This document shows, one piece after another, positions 17,128 to 26,789 of a DNA stretch of 64,000 bases. The number at the start of each line of letters is the position of its first letter. The stretch's first letter is position 1. Origin of the DNA: Flavobacterium praedii (lineage in GTDB: Bacteria; Bacteroidota; Bacteroidia; Flavobacteriales; Flavobacteriaceae); NCBI RefSeq assembly GCF_026810365.1, contig NZ_CP113948.1:872001-936000 (forward strand), written 5' to 3'. The notes below the pieces were generated by a model. It was not told the origin of the DNA, ran no database searches, and saw only the letters and a list, made by a program, of their open reading frames with translations. The position numbers and the translations under genes are program-made.

Positions 17128-18813
17128 CTATTTGCTGTATTTTCTTTTTCGAAGGAATGTAAATCCAAAACCAAATAGTAACAAAATTAGAATTGGAAGC
17201 CCGATAGTTAGGAACTGTGTAAAGGTATAGTTTTTATATACTTTTTCTTTATCTAATAATGGTAAGTCAAGATCTTTGCTACGAATGTTAATAAGTCCTG
17301 TATCATCCAATAGATAATTCACACAATTCATCATAAAATCTTTGTTGTCATATAAATTCCCAGAACGTTGGTCATAGCCTAATTCTATTGGCTGTCCCGC
17401 TTTATCCAGTTGGTTTTTTATAATATCCCCGTCTGCAATCACAATCATTTTGCTTTCTTTTCCATTGGTAACAAATGATTTGTCTCCAAAAGGAAGTACA
17501 CGATTCTCAAACATCGAATGAAAAGAACCTTCTAATAAAACCGCTAACGAAATGTTTCCTTTATTCAGGTAATCAGTTGGAGCAGTTTGTTCCGAAACCA
17601 TATTTAGGTTAATTTCTACTGGTGTTCCTATTTTTTTGGAATAGGAAGATGATTGTAATAATACCGTTTTCTTGATTCCATTTTTTAAGGTATCCATCGC
17701 ATTGGCAAAATCAAATTTGATACCACCTAGATTTTTTACAATGGGATGTTTACTGATAGGATATACTTGAGGTGCAAATTTCCAGTTGAAATCCTGGTAT
17801 TGTGTTCCGCTTCCTTGTTCTCCACTGGCCAGTTTTATAGGACTTCCTTGTTCGTCTTTGACCAAATCTGGATTGATACGCACCCCGTATTTGAAGAACA
17901 TATCGTTTAAGTTCAGATCCTTTGGAAATGCCAATGTGGCTCCAGATGGGTTGTAAAGACTGTCCATTTCGGCATTGACTTGATCGATTAGCCACAGGGT
18001 TTTTCCTCCGTGTATGATGAACTGATCCAGAACCATTTTTTCTTCATCGGTAAAAGCTTCAGTAGGTTTGGCTATGACTGCCAAATCGTAATTTTGTAAT
18101 GATTTTAATGTTCCTTCAGGGTTTTTGGCAACCGAATCCAAGGTGAATGGACCAATGAAGTAACTTTCGCGAACTTGCATCAGAAACTTGGCGATATGTC
18201 TTTCTTGAAGTTCTCCATTTCCTTTGATGATGGCAACTTTCTTTTGTTTGTCTTTAGAAATTTTATTTATTCCATCCGAAATCGAATATTCAAGATGCTG
18301 AACCGATCCAATTACTTTTTGGGTGGTAGAAGCGCCCATAATGTTTTTTAACAGCGGAATATTCACCTCTTTATTATTGTAAACAGCAATTGCCCAAGGA
18401 AAAACCATCGATTGAGATTGTTTTCCTTTATCATCAACAGTTATGTTTATTGGCGTTAAGCCTTTTCGATACAACTCTTTAATATTGTCCATGCTCTCGT
18501 CTTTGTTCTCCAATGGATCTACAAATTCGATAATGATATTAGAATTATAGGCTTGAAATTCTTCCAAAAGTTGTTTGGATTCCATTTGTAATCGCTTGAA
18601 TTCTGCTGGTAATTCACCTTGCAGGTATACTTTTATGGATAGTGGATTCTTTACCTCTTTAAGAATTTTTAAAGTTGTAGGGGAAAGAGTATAGCGATGA
18701 TCTTGAGTTAAATCAAAACGATGAAAAACGAAATTGCTAATTATATTTATAAGGAAAACAATTGCAACAGTGATCAATAATGATTTGGCGTTTTTTAAAG
18801 GGAATGCTCTCAT
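17128..18813 (-). CDS. gldG: Gliding motility ABC component GldG
   Basis: Periplasmic/membrane component of the GldA-GldF-GldG ABC transporter first found as needed for flavobacterial gliding. 561 residues: one N-terminal membrane helix (about 11-31, SLLITVAIVFLINIISNFVF), a large extracytoplasmic domain of the ABC_transp_aux / GldG kind (KVAIIKGNGELQERHIAKFL, GGKTLWLIDQVNAEMDS), and a C-terminal helix (LTIGLPILILLLFGFGFTFL) followed by RKRKYSK. Its start overlaps the gldF stop by one base, so the two are translationally coupled. Confidence 0.92.
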   Translation of the reverse strand: MRAFPLKNAKSLLITVAIVFLINIISNFVFHRFDLTQDHRYTLSPTTLKILKEVKNPLSIKVYLQGELPAEFKRLQMESKQLLEEFQAYNSNIIIEFVDPLENKDESMDNIKELYRKGLTPINITVDDKGKQSQSMVFPWAIAVYNNKEVNIPLLKNIMGASTTQKVIGSVQHLEYSISDGINKISKDKQKKVAIIKGNGELQERHIAKFLMQVRESYFIGPFTLDSVAKNPEGTLKSLQNYDLAVIAKPTEAFTDEEKMVLDQFIIHGGKTLWLIDQVNAEMDSLYNPSGATLAFPKDLNLNDMFFKYGVRINPDLVKDEQGSPIKLASGEQGSGTQYQDFNWKFAPQVYPISKHPIVKNLGGIKFDFANAMDTLKNGIKKTVLLQSSSYSKKIGTPVEINLNMVSEQTAPTDYLNKGNISLAVLLEGSFHSMFENRVLPFGDKSFVTNGKESKMIVIADGDIIKNQLDKAGQPIELGYDQRSGNLYDNKDFMMNCVNYLLDDTGLINIRSKDLDLPLLDKEKVYKNYTFTQFLTIGLPILILLLFGFGFTFLRKRKYSK

Positions 18814-19538
18814 TACGATTTAATAGATTTTAAATTAAAGACTGTGAACGAAAGAAACAAAACTGCGATACTAATAAAATAGATTACGTCTCGTGTGTCT
18901 ATAACGCCTCGACTCATGCTCTTGTAATGATCTTGCATTCCGAAATAAGAAATGAAATTAGAAAAACTAGGTAATACAGAGGCCAACCCTTGAAATCCAA
19001 AATAGAAAAAGAAACAAAGGAAAACAGCAATGATAAAGGAAACAATTTGATTCTCGGATACAGACGAAGTAAAAATTCCAATAGCAGAATAAGCTGCAAT
19101 CAAGAACAATAATCCAAAATAAGAACCTAGAGTGCTTCCTAAATCTAGATTTCCTTCGGGTGAGCCTAAATTCCAAACCACTTCTACATAAATAAAAGTT
19201 GGAATGATTGCCATTATAATTAATAGAAATGCACCCAAGAATTTTCCGTTTACAATTTCCCAAAGACTAATTGGTTTTGTGAGTAACAACTCAAGTGTGC
19301 CTTGCTTTTTTTCATCTGAGAAACTGCGCATGGTTACAGCGGGAATTAAGAAAATTAAAATCCAGGGAGCCAATGTGAAAAAAGGCGTTAAATCGGCAAA
19401 GCCCGTATTTAAAATATTATATTCACCTTGGAAAACCCAAAGGAATAATCCATTTCCGATAAGGAAAAGTGCAATTACTAAATATCCGATTGGTGAACCA
19501 AAAAAGGATTTTATTTCGCGAAATACGATTGACTTCAT
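18813..19538 (-). CDS. gldF: Gliding motility ABC permease GldF
   Basis: Six-helix ABC-2 type permease, 241 residues. MKSIVFREIKSFFGSPIGYL start, PAVTMRSFSDEKKQGTLELL (the conserved cytoplasmic loop of this permease class), LTKPISLWEIVNGKFLGAFL. Works with GldG (directly downstream) and the ATPase GldA, which is not in the window. Upstream gap 19539-19622 holds two direct copies of AAAAGTTTAATGTTT. Confidence 0.92.
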   Translation of the reverse strand: MKSIVFREIKSFFGSPIGYLVIALFLIGNGLFLWVFQGEYNILNTGFADLTPFFTLAPWILIFLIPAVTMRSFSDEKKQGTLELLLTKPISLWEIVNGKFLGAFLLIIMAIIPTFIYVEVVWNLGSPEGNLDLGSTLGSYFGLLFLIAAYSAIGIFTSSVSENQIVSFIIAVFLCFFFYFGFQGLASVLPSFSNFISYFGMQDHYKSMSRGVIDTRDVIYFISIAVLFLSFTVFNLKSIKS

Positions 19539-19622
19539 TTTATATTTTTTATTTTAAAAAGTTTAATGTTTAAAAAGTTTAATGTTTAAAGTTTATTTGA
19601 ATTTGTTTCCAATTAAACAACT

Positions 19623-19919
19623 TTAAACCAAAGAAACTAATTTATCAACACTCCAAGCTTCTGGTTTTGCATTAAATAATTGTTTGGTAAAGGTCCAAAC
19701 GGTATCAAAAAGGGCTGAATTTCGATAATTTTCCAAATCCATTTCTGTTTCCCAATAACTATAGGTAAAGAAAATACTTTTATTTTCTTTGTCCTGATAC
19801 AGCTCTAAAAAACGATTACCAGGAGCATTTCGTATTTGATCTTTCATTAATTCAAAGTTTTCAAGAAAAGCTGGGATGTTTTTCTCGTGAAAACTCAGTT
19901 TTACAATTCGTACAAACAT
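19623..19919 (-). CDS. Antibiotic biosynthesis monooxygenase (ABM) domain protein
   Basis: 98-residue ferredoxin-like fold protein of the ABM/YgiN type: MFVRIVKLSFHEKNIPAFLE, then APGNRFLELYQDKENKSIFF, TYSYWETEMDLENYRNSALF. Such small proteins act as cofactor-free oxygenases or heme-degrading enzymes; substrate unknown here. Single domain, no signal peptide. Downstream of the SAM hydrolase on the same strand, 225 bases away. That gap is AT-rich with a TCTCTCTCTCT run and repeated AATCTGCA words, no gene. Confidence 0.82.
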   Translation of the reverse strand: MFVRIVKLSFHEKNIPAFLENFELMKDQIRNAPGNRFLELYQDKENKSIFFTYSYWETEMDLENYRNSALFDTVWTFTKQLFNAKPEAWSVDKLVSLV

Positions 19920-20144
19920 GGTGGAATTTTAAATTTATTGTGCAGATTTTAGGTTTTTGAATTTAATTTAAAACTTGATTTTTATTCAAGGAATTGTATA
20001 TTTTGCTTTATAATTTAATTCTATAATTTCTTTCATCTACTAATTTTTATGGTAATCAATATTCTATTGTCTCTCTCTCTCTTATTTTTTAAATCTGCAT
20101 TATTCAATTCAAAATCTGCAATCTTCATTCTGCAATCGAAAATC

Positions 20145-20975
20145 TCAATTCTTAAATAGTATCGAAACTACATCTCTGTAATTAAGTCCCAGTAGCGTAC
20201 TAGCAGATCCTACTGTTAATGGGTTACTCCTAAAAAGTGCAATCTCCAGATAACCAGCTTCATTGAAAATAGCCAATCTCTGGCCTTCATAGTATTTTAC
20301 AGGATATTTATCTGAATTGGCAATGGCAGAATAATAAGGTAAAATTGTTTTAATTGTTTGGTTTCTGTACACAACTTCGTAATCTCTCCCTTTTGCACAT
20401 TCTATAAACTGTTTTTTGGTAATATTGATTACCACATTACCAAAATGATCGATATAAATCACGTTACCTTTTAGCTGATTTCCTTCGTCGGTTAAAATAA
20501 CTTGTAAATCGGTGACTTGTTTCAGGGTTGTAATTTCTTTTCCAATTACACTTAATACACCACCTTTGGCAATATGGCAGGCTACTTTTACAAAAACATC
20601 CAAATCAGAAGCTTCATTATGCAGTCGGTCGTGTATCGTTATTGCAGCAATTTTTTGAGGAAGTATCTTTTGCGAAAGCATACTTAATATGCCATTATCG
20701 GCAGCAATAAAGAAATGATCATTCCATTGCATAACAATATGTTGGTTTTCTTTATTCGATTCTAAATCAACACCAATGATATGAACTGTTCCTTTTGGAA
20801 AACTATTGTAAGATGCCGAAATAATATAACAAGCTTCTGCAATGTTGAATGGATTGATGTCATGTGAAATGTCAATTATTGAAGCTTCTGGATACTCTGA
20901 TACTATTTTCCCTTTCAACGCACCTACAAAGTGGTCTTTCAATCCGTAATCGGTAGTAAGGGTTATTGTTGACAT
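20145..20975 (-). CDS. S-adenosyl-L-methionine hydrolase (DUF62 family)
   Basis: Family that uses hydroxide to split SAM into adenosine and methionine, related to chlorinase/fluorinase. 276 residues: MSTITLTTDYGLKDHFVGAL (the conserved TTDYG-x-D-FVG start), DISHDINPFNIAEACYII, FFIAADNGILS, HIAKGG, and NVIYIDHFGNVVIN in the C-terminal domain. Length and domains match the family. No halogenase-type neighbour. The region upstream of the start contains TAGCTTTG on the minus strand, a possible -7 element. Confidence 0.85.
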   Translation of the reverse strand: MSTITLTTDYGLKDHFVGALKGKIVSEYPEASIIDISHDINPFNIAEACYIISASYNSFPKGTVHIIGVDLESNKENQHIVMQWNDHFFIAADNGILSMLSQKILPQKIAAITIHDRLHNEASDLDVFVKVACHIAKGGVLSVIGKEITTLKQVTDLQVILTDEGNQLKGNVIYIDHFGNVVINITKKQFIECAKGRDYEVVYRNQTIKTILPYYSAIANSDKYPVKYYEGQRLAIFNEAGYLEIALFRSNPLTVGSASTLLGLNYRDVVSILFKN

Positions 20976-21102
20976 AAAATTGTTTATAACTATTGAGTTT
21001 TATAGCGACCGAAACTTTTTTTTTATTAAATTTGAGTACTGCAAAGCTAAAGTATTTTATACTTTATTTAAACAGTTTTTTATCTGATTTAAAACAAAAT
21101 GT

Positions 21103-21321
21103 ATGTTGAAGATTATTTTTTTAGTATCTGTTTTCTTTTTTAGTATGCAATCTTTTAGTCAAAAAGCTTTTTCAAATCCTAAAATTAAACAATCTTTTAT
21201 TCCTACAAAAGAAATTGATATTGAATTACTTGCAAAAGATAATCTTTGTAAAATTTTATCTATAAAAGTTTCTGATTTATTGAATGAATCTATGTTAAAA
21301 AAATTAAAAGCAAACGTATAA
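21103..21321 (+). CDS. Small secreted hypothetical protein
   Basis: 72 residues with a clear signal peptide (KIIFLVSVFFFSMQSFSQ, cleavage likely after FSQ) and a short mature part without Cys. Not recognised. It lies between the divergent SAM hydrolase and phoH. The start ATG at 21103 fits the hydrophobic leader. It may be a lineage-specific gene or the remnant of a longer one. Confidence 0.5.
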   Translation: MLKIIFLVSVFFFSMQSFSQKAFSNPKIKQSFIPTKEIDIELLAKDNLCKILSIKVSDLLNESMLKKLKANV

Positions 21322-21468
21322 TTAGAACTAGAATAACCGAAATTCTAGAAAGATGTTTTTTAGTGTTATTTACAGAATTGGAAATTAAAAACTGCAATAT
21401 AATAATTTGTAGCGTAAATATTAAAAATTGATTTTAAACTCAATTAATTAACTTAAAAACTTCTTATT

Positions 21469-22422
21469 TTGAACGAAAGAATCATCGAGCTCGTCGACAT
21501 TGCTCCAAAAGATTTTTGGGGCACTCAGGATTCACATCTTGAGTCAATTAAAAAGTACTTTCCTAAATTAAAAATTGTTGCAAGAGGGACAACGCTCAAA
21601 GCATTTGGAGACAAAGATGTCTTAGATGAATTTGAAAAACGTTTTCAACGCTTGATGTTGCATTTTACCAGATATAACACTATTGATGATAATGTAATCG
21701 AACGAGTGATTCTTAGCGATTCTAGAGAGGAAAACAAAATTCTAGGACAAGACAAAATTTTAGTGCATGGTGTAGGGGGTAAAATCATAAAACCCATGAC
21801 TCCCAATCAACAATTATTGGTAGACACTATGGATAAAAATGATATGGTTTTTGCTGTTGGTCCTGCGGGAACTGGTAAAACCTATACCGGAGTAGCCATG
21901 GCCGTAAAGGCACTAAAGGAGAAACAAGTCAAGCGAATTATTTTGACTCGACCTGCTGTGGAAGCTGGTGAAAATCTAGGCTTTCTTCCAGGAGATATGA
22001 AAGAAAAATTGGATCCATACATGCAGCCGTTGTATGATGCTTTGCGAGACATGTTGCCTAACGAAAAATTAGAAGATTATATTTTAAAAGGTATTATTCA
22101 AATTGCACCATTGGCTTTTATGCGAGGTAGGACATTAGATCATGCTTTTGTAATTTTGGACGAAGCACAAAATACGACTCATTCACAAATGAAAATGTTC
22201 TTAACACGTATGGGTAAAAGTGCTAAGTTTATGATCACTGGCGATCCCGGTCAAGTGGATTTACCCCGTAGAACTATATCTGGACTCAAAGAAGCATTGT
22301 TAGTCTTAAAAGATGTTGAAGGTATAGGGATTATTTATTTGGATGATAAAGATATTGTACGTCATCGATTGGTTAAAAAAGTCATTGATGCTTACAAACA
22401 AATTGAGAATAATGATTATTAA
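21469..22422 (+). CDS. phoH: PhoH-like ATPase
   Basis: Cytoplasmic NTPase related to superfamily I helicases, thought to act on RNA. 317 residues. N-terminal KH-like part (LKIVARGTTLKAFGDKDVLD), then Walker A FAVGPAGTGKTYTGVAMAVK, LTRPAVEAGENLGFLPGDM, Walker B FVILDEAQNTTHSQMKM and TGDPGQVDLPR. Start is TTG at 21469 (reads NERIIELVDIAPKDFWGTQD); no ATG is nearby in frame, and this start is typical of flavobacterial PhoH. A terminator follows at 22486. Confidence 0.92.
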   Translation: MNERIIELVDIAPKDFWGTQDSHLESIKKYFPKLKIVARGTTLKAFGDKDVLDEFEKRFQRLMLHFTRYNTIDDNVIERVILSDSREENKILGQDKILVHGVGGKIIKPMTPNQQLLVDTMDKNDMVFAVGPAGTGKTYTGVAMAVKALKEKQVKRIILTRPAVEAGENLGFLPGDMKEKLDPYMQPLYDALRDMLPNEKLEDYILKGIIQIAPLAFMRGRTLDHAFVILDEAQNTTHSQMKMFLTRMGKSAKFMITGDPGQVDLPRRTISGLKEALLVLKDVEGIGIIYLDDKDIVRHRLVKKVIDAYKQIENNDY

Positions 22423-22485
22423 ATTTAAAAACGGATGTACTATTCTAATTTAAATGATGAAAATAATTCAATACTATTTTGAAAG

Positions 22486-22516
22486 GAGAAACTCTATATT
22501 TGAGTTTCTTCTTTTT
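22486..22516 (+). terminator. Terminator after phoH
   Basis: AGAAACTC / GAGTTTCT hairpin with a TATATTT loop followed by TCTTTTT, 64 bases after the phoH stop. Confidence 0.65.
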
Positions 22517-22541
22517 GCTTTAAAAAACAATAAGATTAGCC

Positions 22542-22725
22542 CGTTGGGTGCAATTATTTTAAACACATACATAGATTTTCTAAGCTCAAAAAAGAGATGT
22601 TTCACTTATTTGAAACACACATAGTGCTTTATGTGAAATAAATATATTTTTTTTTGATATTCTTTTTTAAAATAAAGTCTATATTTCTATGTGTTTTATA
22701 AAAATTTCATGAATTACACCCAACG
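22542..22725. repeat. Inverted-repeat element (MITE-like), about 184 bp
   Basis: Ends CGTTGGGTGCAATTA and GAATTACACCCAACG are near-perfect inverted repeats (one mismatch and the terminal base). Inside, TAAACACATACATAGA is mirrored by TCTATATTTCTATGTGTTTT. No reading frame inside. It occupies most of the gap between phoH and the HAD gene; the rest of 22726-22878 shows nothing else. Confidence 0.7.
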
Positions 22726-22878
22726 AGTTAAGATTATTAGAACAGTATTTATTTTGAAAATTAAAGTTAATATTTGGTATAATTAAGTTAAAAGCATCTT
22801 TAATATGGGTTACTTTTTGGGTTTCTTCTTTAATTGCAATAAATTTGGAATATGTTATAAATCAATTTGAAAAGCAAA

Positions 22879-23697
22879 ATGTCAAACCAAAAAATTAAAG
22901 TAATAATCAGCGATTTAGATGGTACATTACTAAACTCGGATCATGCAATTTCGGACTATACTAAATCTGTTTTTAAAGAATTTCATGAACAAAACTATTT
23001 GATAATTGTGGCAACAGGAAGACATCACATCGATGCAATGGCTATAATAGAGAGTTTAGAAGTTCCAGTCTATTTAGTGACTTCTAATGGAGCAAGAATA
23101 CATTCACCACAAAAAGAGCTTTTGTATTCTTTTAATATAGAAAGTGATGCTGTAAAATCGGTTTTGTCAATAGACATAGATCCAGAAATCACTACGGTAT
23201 TGTTTAAGGAATCAGTTTGGCAAACTTCTAAAATCAATAAAAAGTTAAATGCATTTCAGAAAGATTTGGTTTATCCTCCTGAAGTAGTTGATTTTTCCAC
23301 ATTGGATGATTACAGCGCCATAAAAATGTTTTTTACCCATGAGAACCATCAAAAATTGGTTGATTTAAAAGATAAAATTTTAGAAAATCATTCGGATATG
23401 TTCAGTCATGCGTTTAGTTTACCAATTTGTTTGGAGTTTATGGATAAATCTGTTGATAAAAGTATTGCTATTGCAAAAATTCTTAGAAAAGAAGGTTTTT
23501 CATTTGAAGAAGTCATTTCTTTTGGTGATGGTTTTAATGATGAAAGAATGCTGGAAGTCGCTGGAATTGGATTAATTATGGGAAATGCACCGGAGAATCT
23601 AAAAAATAAATTACCTCATTTAGAAGTAATTTCAACAAATAACGAAGATGGTGTTGCAAAATATTTGTCAAATTTTATTACGTGTTTTAATGTTTAA
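22879..23697 (+). CDS. Cof-type HAD-IIB phosphatase
   Basis: Haloacid dehalogenase superfamily hydrolase of the Cof subfamily, which removes phosphate from small phosphorylated metabolites such as sugar phosphates. 272 residues from ATG 22879 (MSNQKIKVIISDLDGTLLNS); four upstream codons from a TTG are not needed. Motif I DLDGT, motif II around ATGR, motif III Lys near VDKSIAIAKI, motif IV FGDGFNDERML. All catalytic parts are present; the C2B cap lies between. Substrate not predictable. The DUF502 gene follows 18 bases later. Confidence 0.9.
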   Translation: MSNQKIKVIISDLDGTLLNSDHAISDYTKSVFKEFHEQNYLIIVATGRHHIDAMAIIESLEVPVYLVTSNGARIHSPQKELLYSFNIESDAVKSVLSIDIDPEITTVLFKESVWQTSKINKKLNAFQKDLVYPPEVVDFSTLDDYSAIKMFFTHENHQKLVDLKDKILENHSDMFSHAFSLPICLEFMDKSVDKSIAIAKILRKEGFSFEEVISFGDGFNDERMLEVAGIGLIMGNAPENLKNKLPHLEVISTNNEDGVAKYLSNFITCFNV

Positions 23698-23715
23698 TTT
23701 AAAAAAATAAAAGGT

Positions 23716-24291
23716 ATGAGTCATTATTTAGAAAATGTAAAGCAAAATTGTATTTCTGGTATTTTATTTTTATTGCCAGTTTTGATTTTATTGGTTTTAA
23801 TACAAAAGGTATTTGGAATTTTTGCCAAATTCGGAAATGGTATTGCCAAAATGATTGGAATAGATCAGATTTTAGGTCCGAATACTGCAAATTTTATTGG
23901 TGCTTTAATTTTATTGACCTTTGTCTATATATGTGGATATTTGGTTAGATTGACTTTTTTGAAAAAAATAAGTGATGGAATTGATGCTAAACTAAAACAA
24001 ATAATTCCTGGGTATGAAAAGCATAAAGAAATGGCCAAAAAACAATTAGTCGATGTGCCTAAAATAGAGACAGATTTACCAGTTTTGTTGCAATTCGGGG
24101 ACTATTGGAAACCAGGATTTTTGATTGAACAAACCGATGAAGGAAATGCTGTAGTAAGTATTCCAAATTCAAACGGTAATGAGATTTATATTGTTCCAAT
24201 TCAAAAAGTGAAATTATTAAAAGAAACTTCGCTAAGTGCTTTGAAGGCATCTGTTAATGCTTCAGGAAAAGGGCTTTTGGGTTTTAAATAG
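23716..24291 (+). CDS. DUF502 membrane protein
   Basis: 191 residues with two N-terminal membrane helices (NCISGILFLLPVLILLVLIQ and FIGALILLTFVYICGYLVRL) and a soluble beta-rich C-terminal half (YWKPGFLIEQTDEGNAVVSI, PNSNGNEIYIVP). Matches the DUF502 family, of unknown function. Starts 18 bases after the HAD gene and 51 bases before the S9 peptidase, so the three may be one transcription unit. Confidence 0.8.
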   Translation: MSHYLENVKQNCISGILFLLPVLILLVLIQKVFGIFAKFGNGIAKMIGIDQILGPNTANFIGALILLTFVYICGYLVRLTFLKKISDGIDAKLKQIIPGYEKHKEMAKKQLVDVPKIETDLPVLLQFGDYWKPGFLIEQTDEGNAVVSIPNSNGNEIYIVPIQKVKLLKETSLSALKASVNASGKGLLGFK

Positions 24292-24342
24292 ATTACTTTT
24301 GAATAGTTCTGTTTTAAAAAATAATAGTATTAAAAATAAAAA

Positions 24343-26691
24343 ATGTTTAAAAAAGGATTGGTTTTAGTTTTTTTGGTTTGCAGTTTCTTTGGTCAAAGTC
24401 AGGTTTTAAAATTGGAGGAAATCATGAAGGGCGAGTCATATATAGGAGGACAACCTACAAATGGACATTGGTCAGCTGAGGGAAAAAAAATCTATTTTGA
24501 ATGGAATCCGAATAATGAAATTGATAAGAGTATTTATTATTGGGAGAAAGGAATAGCGAGTCCACAACTGGCTTCAGCAAAAGAAGCGGCTTTTTCAAAA
24601 CTAAACATACTACGAAATCCCAATCTAGATTTAGGCTATTATCTTGAAAATGGTGCTTTGTATTCCTATTCGGTAAAGAGCAAAATAGCTAAAAAACTTT
24701 TGCAGCAAACCAATCCTATTTCTAATCTAAAATTGGCTTTTGAGAATGGTGTGCTTTTTTTTGAACAAAATGGTAATATTCTAAAATACAATACCAAAGA
24801 AGGAACCATTTTGCAACTTACCAATTTTAAGGAAGGAAAAGAACATCAAACAGAATTGGAAAAAGAATCTTTTTTGAAAAGTCAGCAAAAGGAATTGTTT
24901 CAATTCATCCGAGACCAAGAGTCAAAAAAGAAATGGAATACTCTAAAAACAAATGAAAATAAGTCGGATTTTCCAAAAGAGTACAACTATGGTTTGGGTG
25001 TTTTTGATAATTTAAGCATCAATCCAAAAGGGAATTTTGTAACGTTTAGACTAACAGATAAAACGACCTCTCAAAGCGAAAAAATGGAGCTCTTTATAAC
25101 CAAAGACGGTTACAATCAAACTCCAGACACTAAAGAGAAAGTATCTGTTACTAATTTAGTGAATTCAAAATTCGGAATCTATTCTGTAGCCAAAGATTCT
25201 GTTTATTATATGAACTTTTCATCGTTAAGTCATATTCAAGATGTGCCAAAATATTATGATTTATATGATAATTTAAAAAACAGTAAAAAAGAAGATAAGT
25301 TGATTGTGGTTCAAACACCAATTTACAATCAGGATGGAACTTTTGCAGTAACGGAAATTAGAAGTCAAGACAATAAGGACAGATGGTTAATTAAGCTAAA
25401 TTTAGATAAAAAAACTTTTGAAGAGATAGATTATCAGCATGATGAAGCTTGGATTGGAGGTCCCGGAATTCCTTCTTATCCTTTTGATTCAGGTGTTCTT
25501 GATTTTCTGGGTGATAATGAGACAATTTATTTTCAATCAGAAGCTACGGGTTATTCTCATTTGTATACTTATAATATCAAAACTAAAAAGAAATCACAAT
25601 TGACCAAAGGAAATTGGGAAGTGAGAGATGTAATTTTGTCAAAAGATAAGAAAACTTTTTATTTGACCACAAATACAACCCATCCTGGAAATAGGAGTTT
25701 TTATAAATTGTCTGTCAGTGATGGGGTTTTGCAACCTATTTTGACAAATGATGGAGCTTATGAAGTGAGTTTGTCACCAGACGAAAATAGTTTGTTGGTT
25801 CGTTATTCCTTTAAAAACAAACCTTGGGAGCTTTATATTGCGGAGAATAAAACAAAAACTGCACTACAGCAAATTACTTTTTCGACCAAAGAGGAATTCA
25901 ATAAGTATCCTTGGCGCGTACCAGAAGTTATAGAATTTAAGGCTCAAGATGGAATGGTTGTTCATGCTAGGTTGTATAAACCGCAATTAGATAAAAGCAA
26001 TAAAGCGGCAATTCTTTTTGTTCATGGTGCTGGTTATCTTCAAAATGCGCATAATTATTGGAGTAATTACCACAGAGAATACATGTTTCATAATTTATTA
26101 ACCGATTTAGGTTTCACTGTTTTGGATATCGATTATAGAGGAAGTGATGGCTACGGAAGGGATTTTAGAACAGGGATATATCGTTTTATGGGAGGTAAAG
26201 ATTTAACGGATCAAATTGACGGGAAAAACTATTTGGTTAAAAATTTAGGAATAGATCCGAGTAAAGTAGGGATATATGGTGGTTCTTATGGTGGTTTTAT
26301 CACTTTGATGGCAATGCTTACCACTCCAAAAGAATTTGCTTCAGGAGCTGCTTTACGATCAGTAACAGATTGGGCTCATTATAACCATGGATATACGTCT
26401 AATATTCTAAATTTTCCGGAAACGGATCCAATAGCATATAAAAAAAGTTCTCCAATCTATTTTGCAGAAAATTTACAAGGCAATTTATTGATGCTACACG
26501 GAATGGTTGATGACAATGTGGAGTATAAGGATATTGTTCGAATTTCACAACGATTTATTGAATTGGGAAAGAAAAATTGGAGTCTCTCCTCTTATCCAAT
26601 AGAAGCACATGGTTTTAAAGAAACCTATTCTTGGGTCGATGAATATAGTAGAATATTGAATTTATTTACTACTACGCTACTAAAAAACTAG
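24343..26691 (+). CDS. Secreted S9 family peptidase (prolyl oligopeptidase / DPP IV type)
   Basis: Serine peptidase, 782 residues, with a signal peptide ([20 protein letters not shown]). The N-terminal two thirds is a beta-propeller (repeating strands such as [20 protein letters not shown]). The C-terminal alpha/beta hydrolase has the nucleophile Ser in [14 protein letters not shown], Asp in [12 protein letters not shown] and His in [12 protein letters not shown]. Acts in the periplasm or outside the cell; such enzymes release dipeptides from peptides, often with Pro or Ala at position two. No type IX sorting domain at the C terminus. Confidence 0.9.
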   Translation: MFKKGLVLVFLVCSFFGQSQVLKLEEIMKGESYIGGQPTNGHWSAEGKKIYFEWNPNNEIDKSIYYWEKGIASPQLASAKEAAFSKLNILRNPNLDLGYYLENGALYSYSVKSKIAKKLLQQTNPISNLKLAFENGVLFFEQNGNILKYNTKEGTILQLTNFKEGKEHQTELEKESFLKSQQKELFQFIRDQESKKKWNTLKTNENKSDFPKEYNYGLGVFDNLSINPKGNFVTFRLTDKTTSQSEKMELFITKDGYNQTPDTKEKVSVTNLVNSKFGIYSVAKDSVYYMNFSSLSHIQDVPKYYDLYDNLKNSKKEDKLIVVQTPIYNQDGTFAVTEIRSQDNKDRWLIKLNLDKKTFEEIDYQHDEAWIGGPGIPSYPFDSGVLDFLGDNETIYFQSEATGYSHLYTYNIKTKKKSQLTKGNWEVRDVILSKDKKTFYLTTNTTHPGNRSFYKLSVSDGVLQPILTNDGAYEVSLSPDENSLLVRYSFKNKPWELYIAENKTKTALQQITFSTKEEFNKYPWRVPEVIEFKAQDGMVVHARLYKPQLDKSNKAAILFVHGAGYLQNAHNYWSNYHREYMFHNLLTDLGFTVLDIDYRGSDGYGRDFRTGIYRFMGGKDLTDQIDGKNYLVKNLGIDPSKVGIYGGSYGGFITLMAMLTTPKEFASGAALRSVTDWAHYNHGYTSNILNFPETDPIAYKKSSPIYFAENLQGNLLMLHGMVDDNVEYKDIVRISQRFIELGKKNWSLSSYPIEAHGFKETYSWVDEYSRILNLFTTTLLKN

Positions 26692-26732
26692 AAAATATTG
26701 TTTTTTTCAAGTTGAATTATGCTTCAACATTT

Positions 26733-26763
26733 TTGTGTATCTCTTTTAAACAACCTATTTTTG
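26733..26763 (+). promoter_or_regulatory. Promoter of purC
   Basis: TTG at 26733-26735, 20 bases, then TATTTTTG at 26756-26763. Both elements and the spacing fit the Bacteroidota TTG-N17-23-TAnnTTTG promoter. The ATG at 26790 follows with a leader of about 20 bases. This places the start of purC at 26790, not in the longer upstream frame. Confidence 0.6.
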
Positions 26764-26789
26764 CCAAAATAACAACACATCAAACTACA

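Noticed and set aside
26712..26789. Longer N terminus for purC
   Set aside because: It spans a good promoter (26733-26763) and reads as non-family sequence; ATG 26790 starts the SAICAR synthase fold.
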